A stretch of DNA of 64,000 nt, from the NCBI GenBank assembly GCA_040285825.1, contig JAUPSS010000013.1, positions 186,001 to 250,000 of the forward strand, given 5' to 3'. Numbering within the stretch: the stretch's first letter is position 1; every line of letters begins with the position of its first letter. Both the position numbers and the translations under genes were made by a program. This document shows, in pieces, positions 9,486-20,238 of this stretch. A model generated the notes under the pieces. That model made no database searches. It was not told the DNA's origin and saw only the letters and a list, made by a program, of their open reading frames with translations. Source of the DNA: Eukaryota sp. TZLM1-RC. Lineage: Eukaryota; Metamonada: BaSk clade.

Positions 9486-12400
9486 CTATAATTGGGCAGA
9501 ACTCTTGATAGAATCATAAACTTGACTAAACAATGCCTTCAATTCTTGGGTCAAATTGATGAATTCCTGATCCCAAAAGTGATACCGCTTGTTTTTGACG
9601 AGTTCAATAAAGGTGATCAGCAGCCCCCAGGGATGTGGTCTATTAACAATTAATCTCTCCAACAACACTCTAGTAATTTGTTCCAAAACTACTGAGTTTG
9701 TCATTTCACCAAAGATATAAAGGAGCACACGAGAGAAGTAGTGTGTGTGTGCATTGGGGTATCGAAGTTGATTAACAATTGCATTAATGAAATAGTACCT
9801 GCCTTCAGAGTCCAAGTCTTGGATCAATCTAAAGAAAATTAACATTGAGCTACTACCCATATCCAAAGTTCTTGAGTTACCTTGACTTTTTGTCTTTATT
9901 CCGTGATTCCCAACATGCAGTACCAACGCATTGATCAATGAAATGTTGTATTTCGTGGCCATTGTGGAAACTTGATCCAATGGTAAAAGGAGCTTATCAA
10001 TAAGATTGAATGGGTAAGAGGCTGGTTCTTCAGTAGTTAGGTATTGATTCAAATCATCAATCATTCCACACTCAGTTAACAATCTTGTGTAATCAGAAGA
10101 AATTCTTGGTATTTCGCCAATGGAAGGTAACAGATCTACCTTAAGATTTGGGGTAAATGGATCAGGCAGCCTAATTGTTCTTGGAAATGCAGACAGGATC
10201 AAATTACGCATTTGAATACACGTTGAAGGAATAACATCACAAAAAGAAAAATGAAATTCAGCAAGAAATTCAGGGAAATCATGCAAAAGCACCAATAGAA
10301 TTCGGAGCAACCCCTTGTACAAAACTTTCGAAGCACTGTCAAGTTCAACTCTTTTGAGGAAAGGTTCCAAGAACTGCAAAAGCAGAATGATCAGCTTTTC
10401 TAACATGAGCCAACCATTCTGTTCACGATGGTTAAGTAAAGCTGGCATTAAAGATTTGTGGGAGAGGAGCTGGACCCAACTCAAGGCAAATGCAGGAACG
10501 ACAGAGGGACGAATGGTTCGGAGAGATTGGAAAAACAGTGTGATTACGTTCCAATAAATACTATCCAATACTGGATCAGGACTGGTCAGTTCGACTAACA
10601 AAGAACTAAACAATCTCAACCAAGGACGCTGATCCACCAAGTTGCCTCCAACAAAGGAACTCAGCATTCTTTCAGTGACGCCAGCAACGACTCTTTGAGC
10701 AAGTTTAGCGGTGCACGGGACGGATGACGAACTTTGAGAAGCTCCAACCCTACGAATACAATAAGATAGTAATAAAGCACACGAGTCAAGTGGAGAGGGG
10801 TTGTATACACCATCGTTTGCTGTTGGAAGGGCTTGCTCAATAGCGACGTCAATCAAGTTTTTGATAAATTGGGCATCTGGGAACATTTGTTGAGCAGTGA
10901 CGTTGTTCTGAGGTCGATTCGAAGAAGGCAAGTAACCTCTTGCGAATAGTGAATCAATAAACAAGTCAATTTTACCACCCAATCTGTTATTAAAAGCAGA
11001 TCCACTAACTTCCAAGTCATCAAGGACCACTTCAACTGAAGGAGGTGTGGCAAGTAAGGTGATCCATTTAGCGAAAACAACCTCAACTGCACGTTTCCAT
11101 TGGTTTTCAGAGTGAATTGGAAAAGCTGAAGAGAGTTTGTTTAAGATGGAAATTACTTTGGGAGTTTTGATGGTTTCAAGCTTCAAAACCAGAGGTAATG
11201 CTGCAGAGTAGGGTTCAAGACGCTCTTCAAGGACCAATTTTTCAATAATAAAAATACTAAAATCAACAGCATTTTCACAATTTTCCATTTGTGAAGCAAT
11301 ATAAGGGAAAAATTCCAAAGAGTCGACTACCTTGTATGCCAAAAGTGGAGGAATTCTCAGCCTAGAGGACTCAAACTCCTCACGACGCTCGTTCCAACAC
11401 AATTGCTCAGTGTAAGCCTTGAAAATGGTGGGGCTACAAGTTTCTTTTAGGATGGACAAAACTTTAGCCAAAACATCAATTCGAATGCTGGGATGGGTCT
11501 CTAAAGTTTCAAGGAATCTTCTAACAGCAGCACTTATTGCACGGTGCACAAACGTAGGAAACTGGCAATGTTTCTTGGCTATTGCAAAAACACAATCCAA
11601 ATTCCGTGTAATTGGATGAGATTCAGTCAACCCTGCAACAGAACTTGTCAAATCTGAATCCTTTGTGCACAGTGAGCATATCTGGTTTAGCGAATCATCA
11701 AATTTGACAAAAGCATAATCTCCACCATCCTGACCACGAGTATCTACAACCTTGGTTCCAATCTTGGGTAATTCCAAAAGATTTGAATAGACTTTCTGCT
11801 GGTCCTCTGTGAGAGCAAATCCAGCACTGGTATCCACCCACTTCAGGGCAGGAGGAAGGGTTAAAGTTTGTTGAACTCTGGGGTGATGGGTTGGTGGAAC
11901 CAAAGTTCCGTTAGAGCGGGATGTAATTTCAGCATGGCAAGCTTGTTTAATGTTTTGAATAGCCATTTCTGATGAAGCAGATTCAATAATAGTGGAGCAC
12001 GTGTGAACGATATCGCTATAAAAGGCTTGAATAGTCGACTGTACCACTTCACGATGTTGGGGTTCAGCATCAACAAGCTCCTTGTTTAATTGGTTGTGCA
12101 AAGAATACCTTAATGGTTCTTTACACGTGACGCTTGACAAATGACTGGCTAGAATAGACACAGTATTAGTGAGGGTGTTCTGATAAGTAACTAAATCAGT
12201 TACAACAGAGAAATCCTTATTTACCAATACTTTTGAGGTATTGAGGGCAATCTTGACTGCTCTATCCACCACTGGGGAGGTAGTTTCACGAAGAGAGTTC
12301 TTGATTGCATTAATTATCATCGTTCTTTCTTTGGGAGACAGTTTGCATCCGTCTAATAACTCAGATACTTTAGCAATGCCAGTAGAGACAACTGAATCAA

Positions 12401-15400
12401 TGTCAACGTGTTTCTTGGCTGATGACGTCATCAGAAGCTCTTGATTGGGGGGTTGAGTGACTGGTTTCTGTTTCTTATGGGAAACATCTGGTGTTTGAAT
12501 AGCAGGTGTAGGAGCAGGTGGTTCATTATTATCACTAGGGGTAGTGACAATTGGAGCTGGGGTCTTGTTGTGAACAGCAGGTGTCGGGGGATCAGGCTCA
12601 ATTGGCTCAGGAGTGTGATTTGCTAGAATGTTATAACAAACAACATCATCAAATTGAATAGAAAGAGTTCTAAATAAGGATTCAATTTCAAATTTAATGT
12701 TCAATTTAGACTCTGGTATTTCATAAATCTCCAACAACATTGCCAAGATGTACATAGTCCAAGGACAAGGAGGCCTGAACAGTTTGCCATGGAGACAAGA
12801 TTTTAACACGTGCGAAACAAAAGGAACCACAGCGATTAGTCTATTTTTAACATAGCCTTCAATCAAAACACCACGAATGTACAAATCTCTTCTCATTAGA
12901 GGAGTGTCCCGACCTAATGTAATCATTCCCAACCAAGAGCCCAAAGCTTTGAGTGCTGATCGAGGTTCGAAATTGGAGGCAATGGAGCTATCAGCGAGGA
13001 GTCCTTTGATGTGGTGGGTGGTGGTATCAAGTATAATCGACCAAACTAATTCTCCATCCATTGCTTGATCAGTGCCTCTTGCTTCCACAATGCCTTCTAT
13101 AAGTTTAAAGTAAAGCTCGTGATTTTTAGGCTCAGTGACTATTCTCCGAACAACCAAATGTTCAGCAAAAAACTCCAAAACATCTCTTCTGAATAACAAG
13201 AGTGGTCTTATGTCTTTATAACCTTTAATCTTGGCAGTATCGAGCCTAATGTTGTTCAAAATGAATTGCATATGATCAGTAATTGACACTTCAGGCACTG
13301 CGACTACCCTTCTCCTTGCACTCTTTAATAAAGCATCACATGAACCTTGGAGCATGGAGCCTCCGGGTAGTTGACGGGGTTTCTGTTGTTGGGCAGAGGA
13401 AGAATTAGTGGTGGAAACGGCATCATCAGCAACTAAATGTGGTTCAAATGGCAGATTTAATTTGTCAGGTAATTCGTAATATTCACCATCAAGTTGTTCA
13501 AGAGCAAAACCAATGCCATGCGACTTAACTTGGCGAAGGAAACCAATAATTTTGGTTTTGAATGTGGTATATCTGGCAACAGCTGATAATTCAAGCACAA
13601 ATTCAATAAACTTGCTCCAATCATCCAAGCGATGGACGAATTGAGCTACAAAATGCCCAACAAAGATTTCTACTTGTCTATGCGGATAATTCGTGGTACT
13701 ATGCTTTTGCAAGTCCAATAACAACTGCATTAACTGTCGTAAAGCAAGTCCAGCATCAGAATTTGTAACCACATCACATGCAAACAAGACACCCAAGACT
13801 CTGGCAAATATTCTGAGTGGAACAGGAGGATAAAGGTCTATAAACCTAATCTCATCAAGCAAGTGATGTAACATCGAACGAAAGACAAGGTAATCATTGG
13901 ATTCTTGAGGCGCTTTGCTTAAACGTTTAAACAAGATTACAACCTCATTTAAGCTAATTGAACCATCAAAAATACTGGTGAAATGATCATTAGCAATTTC
14001 GTCAATATGAGAGGGGAATGTTGGTGGAGGTTCAGGTGGTGAAGTTAAATCAATCTTACTTGGTCCTCGAGTTGTGTCATTCAAGACTTGTTGTTTTAAA
14101 ACTTGTTGTAAGGAAGCGTCAGTGGTACCGTCAACAGAAGGCTCGTGTTGCATGGCTGTTCGGCAATAATCAACTAGTAATTGACCTACTGAAGGATCAA
14201 TAAATTCGTGAAATTCTTGGAAAGTTTTGAGGAAAATTGTTCGAATTTCGGAAGTGATAGGAACACTCTTGACTTCTGATGACTTTTCTTGACTTGGAGA
14301 GACTGTCACGTCATCAGGGAGAGTGCAAACGTCAACAGTAGTGCGTGAGGTTAAGAACTTTACTGCAGCATTAGCAAAAGTACTTCCTTCAGACTGCATT
14401 TTATCAGTCAGCCATATTTCTAAATTCAAATATTCTCTTCTTGCTGCTAATGAAGCCAACCCCAATGCAAAAGACAAATCCTTACACTTAAGCAAAAACA
14501 TTAGTGATCTCAACTCATGAGCAATATCAATCAACCTACTGATAGAACTAGGTTCCTTGTGAAAGGTCATCACCATTGCATTAGTTAGCATTGAATAGTT
14601 GGCTTCCCATAAAGCGTAGAGAACGGGTGAGGCAGCAGGAATTGATCGCAACACTGCTGGGAATAAAGTTGATTGAATATCATCATATAGAGAAGAAGTG
14701 AACAAACCCCTATCAAGCATTGACAGTCCCAACAAAACAACTTCTGGAACTAATTTAATTGGCTTTTGAAGTAGCTGACCTACTCTAGGTCTGACATGAG
14801 TATCCCCAAGCAACAGAACAGTACGTAACAGGTCCAAACTTAACCATGGCTCCATCTCAGCAGGGGGTACAGTAGTGGTATGGTGTTGGTTAGCCCTACC
14901 TGGGGGAGGAGGGAGCTTGTCAGGAGATGGAATTATTGAAGAAGACACAACAGTAAAAGAAGGTTGTTCTGATTGTGGTAGGGAAAGGGTCGTTTCAAGC
15001 AGCTCAATCTGGGCCTCTACATTAACCCAGATCATACCACTAGTCAAGGCTGCTACAAAACTATCAGTTGACTTACACATTTGAAAAACAAAGTCAGACA
15101 AAAACAACGATAATGACTGTAACGATACAGGAGGTTGAAGCAGAGGTGTATCTAATGCAAACAAAACCTCTTCCCAGTTGAGCGGTTGGTTTAATGAAGG
15201 CTTAGTGTACGTTGAGAGAACTTCTGAAACCACAGACAAATTCCAAGGATTGGCTTTATCAATATTGGTACAGAGAATGACTGCAAGGAGTTCCCCAACA
15301 TCATGCTCCGAAACGTCACCAAAATCAGCCAACAACCGAGAAAAAGAATCAGCAGAGGCAGTACACGCAGGGCCATGTTCAGCGACCACACCAGCCAAGG

Positions 15401-16064
15401 AGAGAGAAGAAGCGACAGAAGCTGATACATTGGTGGTGAGGGTAGTGAGGTCAGCGCCAGAGGATGATGCAAACAGAGAATCAGCAAATGCAAGGAGGGC
15501 ATCGTCGGTACTGCAAGTGTGGTGAAGGAGGTTATCGAGGATGGGGAGGAGGGTGGAGAGAGCAGGGTGATTGGACAGTACAGAGCGTAGTTCCATGAGA
15601 TGGTGACATTGAACTGTGGAAAGAAGGTCAGGGGTGAGAGATGGGAAGATTGAGTTCATGAGGGTCACGCCTTCCTGTGACAGCTTCTTGATGGGTGAGT
15701 GAAGGAGACCGAGTGCGAGAACAAGGCGTTGAACAGGGTTGAATGAGGGGTAAGCGAGGAGGTTGACGATAATGGAGTGGTCGAGGGGGCCAAGGATGTG
15801 GAGCAGAAGGGATGAGGAGTTGGGAGACTCGAGGACAATGGAGATTTCCTGGTCAAACAGCTGGCGACACTGGCGGAGGTCTTCCCGGCCCTTTTCAGGA
15901 GAGAATAGCTTGGAGTTCTTGAGGAGAGTTTGAAGAACAAAGGCTCTATTGTCATCATTGACGAGACCATTCAACTGTTGTGAGTGAGAGTGCATTAAAC
16001 ATACCGCAGAGTGTATGGTATCTGAAAAGTGGTTGACAGAGTATTGTATATGATGAAATAGCAT
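9486..16064 (-). CDS. CNOT1: CCR4-NOT complex scaffold subunit NOT1
   Basis: A single uninterrupted frame of 2192 aa from an ATG at 16064. NOT1 is the scaffold of the CCR4-NOT deadenylase, which shortens mRNA poly(A) tails in the cytoplasm and also affects transcription. Residues 1-900 are helical-repeat-like. About 925-1150 is the MIF4G domain that binds CAF1 in other species (ISDHMQFILNN, GSWLGMITLGRDTP, FRPPCPWTMYILAMLLEIYE). A Pro/Thr-rich linker follows, then the DUF3819 (CNOT9-binding) region near 1240-1390. The conserved NOT1 C-terminal domain is at about 1790-2150 (PEFLAEFHFSFCDVIP, QMRNLILSAFP). The length is typical of the family. Unlike several neighbours it has no intron. Identification is firm. 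Confidence 0.95.
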   Translation of the reverse strand: MLFHHIQYSVNHFSDTIHSAVCLMHSHSQQLNGLVNDDNRAFVLQTLLKNSKLFSPEKGREDLRQCRQLFDQEISIVLESPNSSSLLLHILGPLDHSIIVNLLAYPSFNPVQRLVLALGLLHSPIKKLSQEGVTLMNSIFPSLTPDLLSTVQCHHLMELRSVLSNHPALSTLLPILDNLLHHTCSTDDALLAFADSLFASSSGADLTTLTTNVSASVASSLSLAGVVAEHGPACTASADSFSRLLADFGDVSEHDVGELLAVILCTNIDKANPWNLSVVSEVLSTYTKPSLNQPLNWEEVLFALDTPLLQPPVSLQSLSLFLSDFVFQMCKSTDSFVAALTSGMIWVNVEAQIELLETTLSLPQSEQPSFTVVSSSIIPSPDKLPPPPGRANQHHTTTVPPAEMEPWLSLDLLRTVLLLGDTHVRPRVGQLLQKPIKLVPEVVLLGLSMLDRGLFTSSLYDDIQSTLFPAVLRSIPAASPVLYALWEANYSMLTNAMVMTFHKEPSSISRLIDIAHELRSLMFLLKCKDLSFALGLASLAARREYLNLEIWLTDKMQSEGSTFANAAVKFLTSRTTVDVCTLPDDVTVSPSQEKSSEVKSVPITSEIRTIFLKTFQEFHEFIDPSVGQLLVDYCRTAMQHEPSVDGTTDASLQQVLKQQVLNDTTRGPSKIDLTSPPEPPPTFPSHIDEIANDHFTSIFDGSISLNEVVILFKRLSKAPQESNDYLVFRSMLHHLLDEIRFIDLYPPVPLRIFARVLGVLFACDVVTNSDAGLALRQLMQLLLDLQKHSTTNYPHRQVEIFVGHFVAQFVHRLDDWSKFIEFVLELSAVARYTTFKTKIIGFLRQVKSHGIGFALEQLDGEYYELPDKLNLPFEPHLVADDAVSTTNSSSAQQQKPRQLPGGSMLQGSCDALLKSARRRVVAVPEVSITDHMQFILNNIRLDTAKIKGYKDIRPLLLFRRDVLEFFAEHLVVRRIVTEPKNHELYFKLIEGIVEARGTDQAMDGELVWSIILDTTTHHIKGLLADSSIASNFEPRSALKALGSWLGMITLGRDTPLMRRDLYIRGVLIEGYVKNRLIAVVPFVSHVLKSCLHGKLFRPPCPWTMYILAMLLEIYEIPESKLNIKFEIESLFRTLSIQFDDVVCYNILANHTPEPIEPDPPTPAVHNKTPAPIVTTPSDNNEPPAPTPAIQTPDVSHKKQKPVTQPPNQELLMTSSAKKHVDIDSVVSTGIAKVSELLDGCKLSPKERTMIINAIKNSLRETTSPVVDRAVKIALNTSKVLVNKDFSVVTDLVTYQNTLTNTVSILASHLSSVTCKEPLRYSLHNQLNKELVDAEPQHREVVQSTIQAFYSDIVHTCSTIIESASSEMAIQNIKQACHAEITSRSNGTLVPPTHHPRVQQTLTLPPALKWVDTSAGFALTEDQQKVYSNLLELPKIGTKVVDTRGQDGGDYAFVKFDDSLNQICSLCTKDSDLTSSVAGLTESHPITRNLDCVFAIAKKHCQFPTFVHRAISAAVRRFLETLETHPSIRIDVLAKVLSILKETCSPTIFKAYTEQLCWNERREEFESSRLRIPPLLAYKVVDSLEFFPYIASQMENCENAVDFSIFIIEKLVLEERLEPYSAALPLVLKLETIKTPKVISILNKLSSAFPIHSENQWKRAVEVVFAKWITLLATPPSVEVVLDDLEVSGSAFNNRLGGKIDLFIDSLFARGYLPSSNRPQNNVTAQQMFPDAQFIKNLIDVAIEQALPTANDGVYNPSPLDSCALLLSYCIRRVGASQSSSSVPCTAKLAQRVVAGVTERMLSSFVGGNLVDQRPWLRLFSSLLVELTSPDPVLDSIYWNVITLFFQSLRTIRPSVVPAFALSWVQLLSHKSLMPALLNHREQNGWLMLEKLIILLLQFLEPFLKRVELDSASKVLYKGLLRILLVLLHDFPEFLAEFHFSFCDVIPSTCIQMRNLILSAFPRTIRLPDPFTPNLKVDLLPSIGEIPRISSDYTRLLTECGMIDDLNQYLTTEEPASYPFNLIDKLLLPLDQVSTMATKYNISLINALVLHVGNHGIKTKSQGNSRTLDMGSSSMLIFFRLIQDLDSEGRYYFINAIVNQLRYPNAHTHYFSRVLLYIFGEMTNSVVLEQITRVLLERLIVNRPHPWGLLITFIELVKNKRYHFWDQEFINLTQELKALFSQVYDSIKSSAQL

Positions 16065-16122
16065 GAGGGGAAGAAAAATGGGGTCTTCAAAATTAAATAA
16101 AATGTGTTTTGTTTATTATATC

Positions 16123-16355
16123 TGTTTTTAAACTGAAATATTTATTGAGATAAGAAAAATCTATCTAGAATTCAATATCCTCCAAACAAGCGTCACTATT
16201 ACTAAACCTACTCACAGCATTACGTTCATATTCTACACCAATAGCTAAAAGTGCCTTTGAAATCATTGTTGGAATAGACTTGAAAATGCAAACAACAATT
16301 CTATTTAACCAGATTATGGAATTCATTGTTTTACTAGACCTATTTAGTAACACTT
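16123..16355 (-). mobile_element. LINE 3' fragment, 11-bp TSD
   Basis: The minus strand encodes the last 60 or so residues of a family B-like LINE (ending DACLEDIEF, stop at 16165) plus a tail ending in a T-run on the plus strand. TTTATTATATC is found at 16112-16122 and 16356-16366 as a perfect target-site duplication. It lies just upstream of CNOT1 (start codon 16064), in the promoter region. Confidence 0.85.
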
Positions 16356-16366
16356 TTTATTATATC

Positions 16367-16835
16367 CTATTTTTTCATTTAAGTTAATGAAACAAAACAG
16401 CTGTGTATCTGAAAAATTCACTAAGGACAGACCCATTCATCTAATCAGAAGACTCCACTGAGTGGCCACTTTGTAAGTTCTGGAGGCGATTGAAAAACGG
16501 TAGTAGGGATATTCATTAAAATTTGTGTGAGATTTGTGAATTTATTGTTTCAGCTGCCATTAAACAATAACCAATTGCCCCATTCACACAACAATTAAGT
16601 TTTTGTGTGTCATGAAACACTTTCAATGTATTTCAAACATCTTCAACTACATTCTTACACGATGTTTATGCTTGTTTTTATAGTTATTTTATATTATTTG
16701 TATATTTTAGGTTTATTTCTAATCAATTAACATAAACCATTTCAAATGAAAATGATTCTTCATCGATTAGTTCTCGTCACTTCAACAGTTGAATTTCAAC
16801 TATTATTTTTTAGTTTTTTTATTAACAACAAATAT
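16367..16835. other. Intergenic, nothing recognised
   Basis: AT-rich DNA upstream of CNOT1 with no convincing coding frame, RNA gene or repeat. Confidence 0.5.
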
Positions 16836-17132
16836 TCACAAATTACCAGAAAGATATAACAGACAGTGGTTTATGTCATCATAGTCTATTCTTGATGCTG
16901 CTGCAATGAATGCTAAAAAATGATCCCAAACCTGTTCTCCGGACGATTCTTCTGAGAACTCCCCGCGCTGACACATCCGCTGACACATTTTTCTTAGACA
17001 GTGCTTCTTGGCCCAGCGATGATGAGGTGCTGAGGTAAGTGAATGTAACAACGAACATTTGACACAGGCGGACAAAACCATGCCTGTTGAGATAATGAGA
17101 GAACTGAGTACAATGGCAGAAGAGATCTTCAT
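16836..17132 (-). CDS. Hypothetical small protein with signal-like N-terminus (98 aa)
   Basis: An ATG-started frame. Residues 1-24 form a hydrophobic stretch after a Lys (MKISSAIVLSSLIIS...) that could be a signal peptide or anchor, followed by ACVKC and a basic Cys-containing segment (KKHCLRKMCQRMCQRG). I do not recognise a family. It is short and isolated, so it may be a chance frame. Confidence 0.35.
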   Translation of the reverse strand: MKISSAIVLSSLIISTGMVLSACVKCSLLHSLTSAPHHRWAKKHCLRKMCQRMCQRGEFSEESSGEQVWDHFLAFIAAASRIDYDDINHCLLYLSGNL

Positions 17133-18004
17133 GAAGTCGGTTTAGAGAGAATCGGATTGCTGTTTGATTGGTAATTGGTTAGCAGGTACCTTTTCAGGCT
17201 CAAATTCTATAGATTATTTAGTGCGAACAATACTTTCATTTCTTAATGGGAATTTCCCATAAATACACGATCAATTTTCGTGTGGAATAATTACAAAAAC
17301 TATCTACTACACAGATACTGAGGCCTTTCATTACCACTTATTCTGGCTTCAGCATTTGCATACATATTCAGACAAGCCAGCTTATTTCTATTGAAGAGCT
17401 CTGTTGAGCCTTTGTTACTGATTTTACAACTGTCACTGTTACAAGCTAATAAACCACGACATCTAGTAACTGGAGTCTTTTAGGCGTTTTTTAAGATGAT
17501 TGAAATAATACCTGTCCAGAACTGGTAAAATTCAGGTTTCCTAGTCCTTAGTTTCCTTTATAGGGCTCATCCAAAAAACACTTTTTGCATCAAATAGTTG
17601 ACACAAGCTGCAATTACTCATACACGAAGTTTTTTATGGAAATAAAATGGCTAAGATGAGTGGTAGTCTGATAACCAATTGTGGAGTAGCGATAAAGTAA
17701 TTCCATACCCACCATCAGTGGTGTTTCTTTTGGATGTTTCTGAAATTGTGATGAAATGAAAACTATTGGAGGCAAGAATTAAGTATTGATTGTTCTGTTT
17801 TTGTTGTGAGTGCAGAGTCTTAAGTCTTAGTAATGTGTCTTTATCGGTTTTCATTGGTGACCCATTGAAATTATGCAGCCTCTCATACAATTCTTAGTCT
17901 GTTTTTATTTAAACAGACATAACTACCAAATAAACGAGTGCTGATATTTTATTTGTTTTATTAAGGCAGTCCTATAGCTCACCAATTCAAAATCCCAAGC
18001 ATCA
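17133..18004. other. Intergenic, no firm gene
   Basis: A 79-codon frame on the minus strand (17651-17890) has no ATG and no recognised homology. Otherwise AT-rich DNA between two minus-strand genes. Confidence 0.45.
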
Positions 18005-19165
18005 TTACTGAACACCAATACCAATTACTAGTAAATCCTCTTTCACAGCAAGAAACTCTATTTCTCCAGACATAAAGTCAAAACTACTACTTCTAATAGC
18101 ATTTTTTAAATAAGTTACGATTTTCTGGTGCCAAAACCAGTTCAAAAGCTCAAAAATGATGAAGTTTTTTGACTTTTCAAGACTTGTTTCTAGTTTTCGT
18201 ACGACTGGAGTAACACCTCTTCCATCATACAGAAACATGACATCAGAATGGAGGGTTTCATTCATTCCTAAAAGTGAAAAGTGAACGTACAAGGACATAT
18301 AGTTACGACGTAGGTATATCTGTGGAGGTGACAAAAACGACAGTTTTCCCTCTTGGTTAACTAATCCTCGACTATATACGGATGAAAGAAGCGTGGAGAT
18401 GATAGGAGGCAGAGACAGCCGTGCAGGGACCATTGCATTGAGTATGTTGTTGATCATCGTCTCATCAATGATAAATCGGGCTATCTCCCCTTGACACAAC
18501 CAAGAAGTCCATATTACTTGCTCAAGAGCTCCATCATTCAATGCAAAACATATGCCTTGCTTTGTGATGTTGATTGCAGATACTTTCAAAACTAATCCCA
18601 TTAGTGTCACCTCAGGAAGGTCGTCAACATGAATCCCATTAATCTCTCCCACTGATGACTCGAGTTCTCTCACAATCCTAGCCTTGATTACCCCTAAGAG
18701 CTTTTGTATTATAAAGTTAGTCATTCCTTTCCTTTGAAAAGAAACTTCAATGTTGTTAATGGCAGATTCGATGTGAGAGATGTTGATTATGCCATTACTA
18801 ATGTTTACAAAGGCTGATACAGATACGTTGGAAATTGCAATTTCAAATTCTGTTTTTTGAGAAAGCAAAAGTGATTTAAACTGCTGAATTCCGCTGATTT
18901 TCATAGAAAAAGAAGTTTCAATGAACAAGGAGTCAACTTTGTAAATCATAAACGGTGTAAACTGATTAATGGAGAGTGAATTATAAGAGAAGGAACTTCT
19001 CCCCAACCAGAATTTGTATTCTTCATCAGGAAGGCCTAACTGAAAGGGTTTGAAAGACACAGAAGCCATTTTATACGCCATCTCGTATGGAACGAAGACT
19101 GCAGATTCAGCATAGGCAGTGGAGATGAGAATGAACAACAGACTGATTATGATGTAATGATACAT
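18005..19165 (-). CDS. BPI/LBP-like secreted lipid-binding protein (TULIP fold), about 386 aa
   Basis: The frame is open from 19213, but I place the start at the ATG at 19165 because it gives a clean signal peptide (MYHYIIISLLFILISTAYAES). The protein has alternating hydrophobic beta-strand patterns and a C-terminal segment, LLNWFWHQKIVTYLKNAI then LAVKEDLLVIGIGV, that resembles the end of BPI-fold proteins. Five N-x-S/T sites (NVSV, NISN, NISH, NITK, NETL) fit a secreted glycoprotein. BPI/LBP relatives bind lipids such as bacterial lipopolysaccharide. The assignment rests on overall pattern and could be wrong; a structure-based comparison would decide. Confidence 0.5.
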   Translation of the reverse strand: MYHYIIISLLFILISTAYAESAVFVPYEMAYKMASVSFKPFQLGLPDEEYKFWLGRSSFSYNSLSINQFTPFMIYKVDSLFIETSFSMKISGIQQFKSLLLSQKTEFEIAISNVSVSAFVNISNGIINISHIESAINNIEVSFQRKGMTNFIIQKLLGVIKARIVRELESSVGEINGIHVDDLPEVTLMGLVLKVSAINITKQGICFALNDGALEQVIWTSWLCQGEIARFIIDETMINNILNAMVPARLSLPPIISTLLSSVYSRGLVNQEGKLSFLSPPQIYLRRNYMSLYVHFSLLGMNETLHSDVMFLYDGRGVTPVVRKLETSLEKSKNFIIFELLNWFWHQKIVTYLKNAIRSSSFDFMSGEIEFLAVKEDLLVIGIGVQ

Positions 19166-19299
19166 ACGCCAATCGGAGAGGATACACGATACCCGATCAG
19201 TGATACCCCACAAAGTGTTGAGACATCAAAGATACAAAGGTGTACGACTGTACAAGTTCAGGTCTGGTTCATTCAATTTGAAGTTATGCTCTGCTTGTG

Positions 19300-19735
19300 A
19301 CATAAGAAAAGTCACATAAGAACTATGAATCATTACACTAAAAATGATAATTATAAAGCAAAGTTGTTATCCGTGAATGCTGAATCCCGAACTCATTATG
19401 TCATTTGTTCACTTCCTTTTTCCCTACATGGCACGCTTGGACCACTTGCTTTATCTTTCTTAGATGATTTTGTTGAAATTTTAAAACAACAAACAGGAAA
19501 TTTTTTGACAAAACATTTTGGCAGAACAGAATTGTTCATTTTCAATTTTTAAAGGTGTCGTACCTTATTTTCTTCTGCTTTATTATCTCTTGGTCGTTTG
19601 TATGAAGGAAAAACTTCCAGTCAATACTTTTTGGCTGATTTGTGATATGAAGATTTAGAATTTAAGTTTGTTGTTAAGTTTTCGTTGGATTCAATTAAGT
19701 TTGTTTGGAAAAAACTAAAAATATAAATATAAATA
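19300..19735 (+). mobile_element. LINE 3' fragment of a distinct subfamily (E)
   Basis: Encodes THYVICSLPFSLHGTLGPLA and FLDDFVEILKQQTG, matching the conserved C-terminal 'PF.FSLFG.LG..A..FLDDF' block of the other LINEs, then a frameshift, LSLGRLYEG and a stop near 19643. An A-rich tail follows. No TSD was identified. Confidence 0.7.
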
Positions 19736-19862
19736 AAAACAAGAAGAATTTTATTTTAATTTATTTCTTGACTTTTGGAAACCCGAAATACATCCCCATT
19801 TAGTTCTTTCCCATACTTGGATGGAATAGCCCTGTCCTTGCATTGCTTCAGAATTATTTCTT

Positions 19863-20087
19863 TCACATCATACTTTTATGTCTTAAAAAATACTTTATTG
19901 CCGATGCTCTAACAGATGTCTTCCTGTTTAGGGTAGATATTGAATTGTACATGTAACGATAATCGTTATTGATAGGACAAAGCACTTGATTTCTCTCTAA
20001 ATCATGTTTTGAAAAGTATGTTGTAGAGGAAAAATTATGGTTGAAGTAAAAGAAAGTGTCCAACGAATTGATGAACGCATAAAACAT
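19863..20087 (-). CDS. Hypothetical protein, possibly one exon (74 aa)
   Basis: An ATG-started frame without a recognised domain. A second open stretch directly downstream on the same strand (ending QEIN, stop near 19761) might be another exon, but I could not find a convincing splice pair. It is divergent from the HSP70 fragment that starts 150 bp away. Confidence 0.3.
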   Translation of the reverse strand: MFYAFINSLDTFFYFNHNFSSTTYFSKHDLERNQVLCPINNDYRYMYNSISTLNRKTSVRASAIKYFLRHKSMM

Positions 20088-20238
20088 ATCATAATGTCCA
20101 AGATATACGTACGTACGTATTTATAGTATAAACGAGTATTCAGAATTACACGTTACAAGTGCTCTAACTGAGGAACGAGTATTTATTCCGAGCAGCCAGT
20201 ACAATAGTCATATTTGAAACAATCTTAGTGAAGCAAGA

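Noticed and set aside
15178-15525. Plus-strand frame of 115 codons inside CNOT1
   Set aside because: Antisense shadow in a GC-richer part of CNOT1; the NOT1 frame explains the coding bias.
20100-20125. TACGTACGTACGTA tract as an HSP70 promoter element
   Set aside because: It is a simple palindromic repeat; no convincing heat-shock element array was found nearby.
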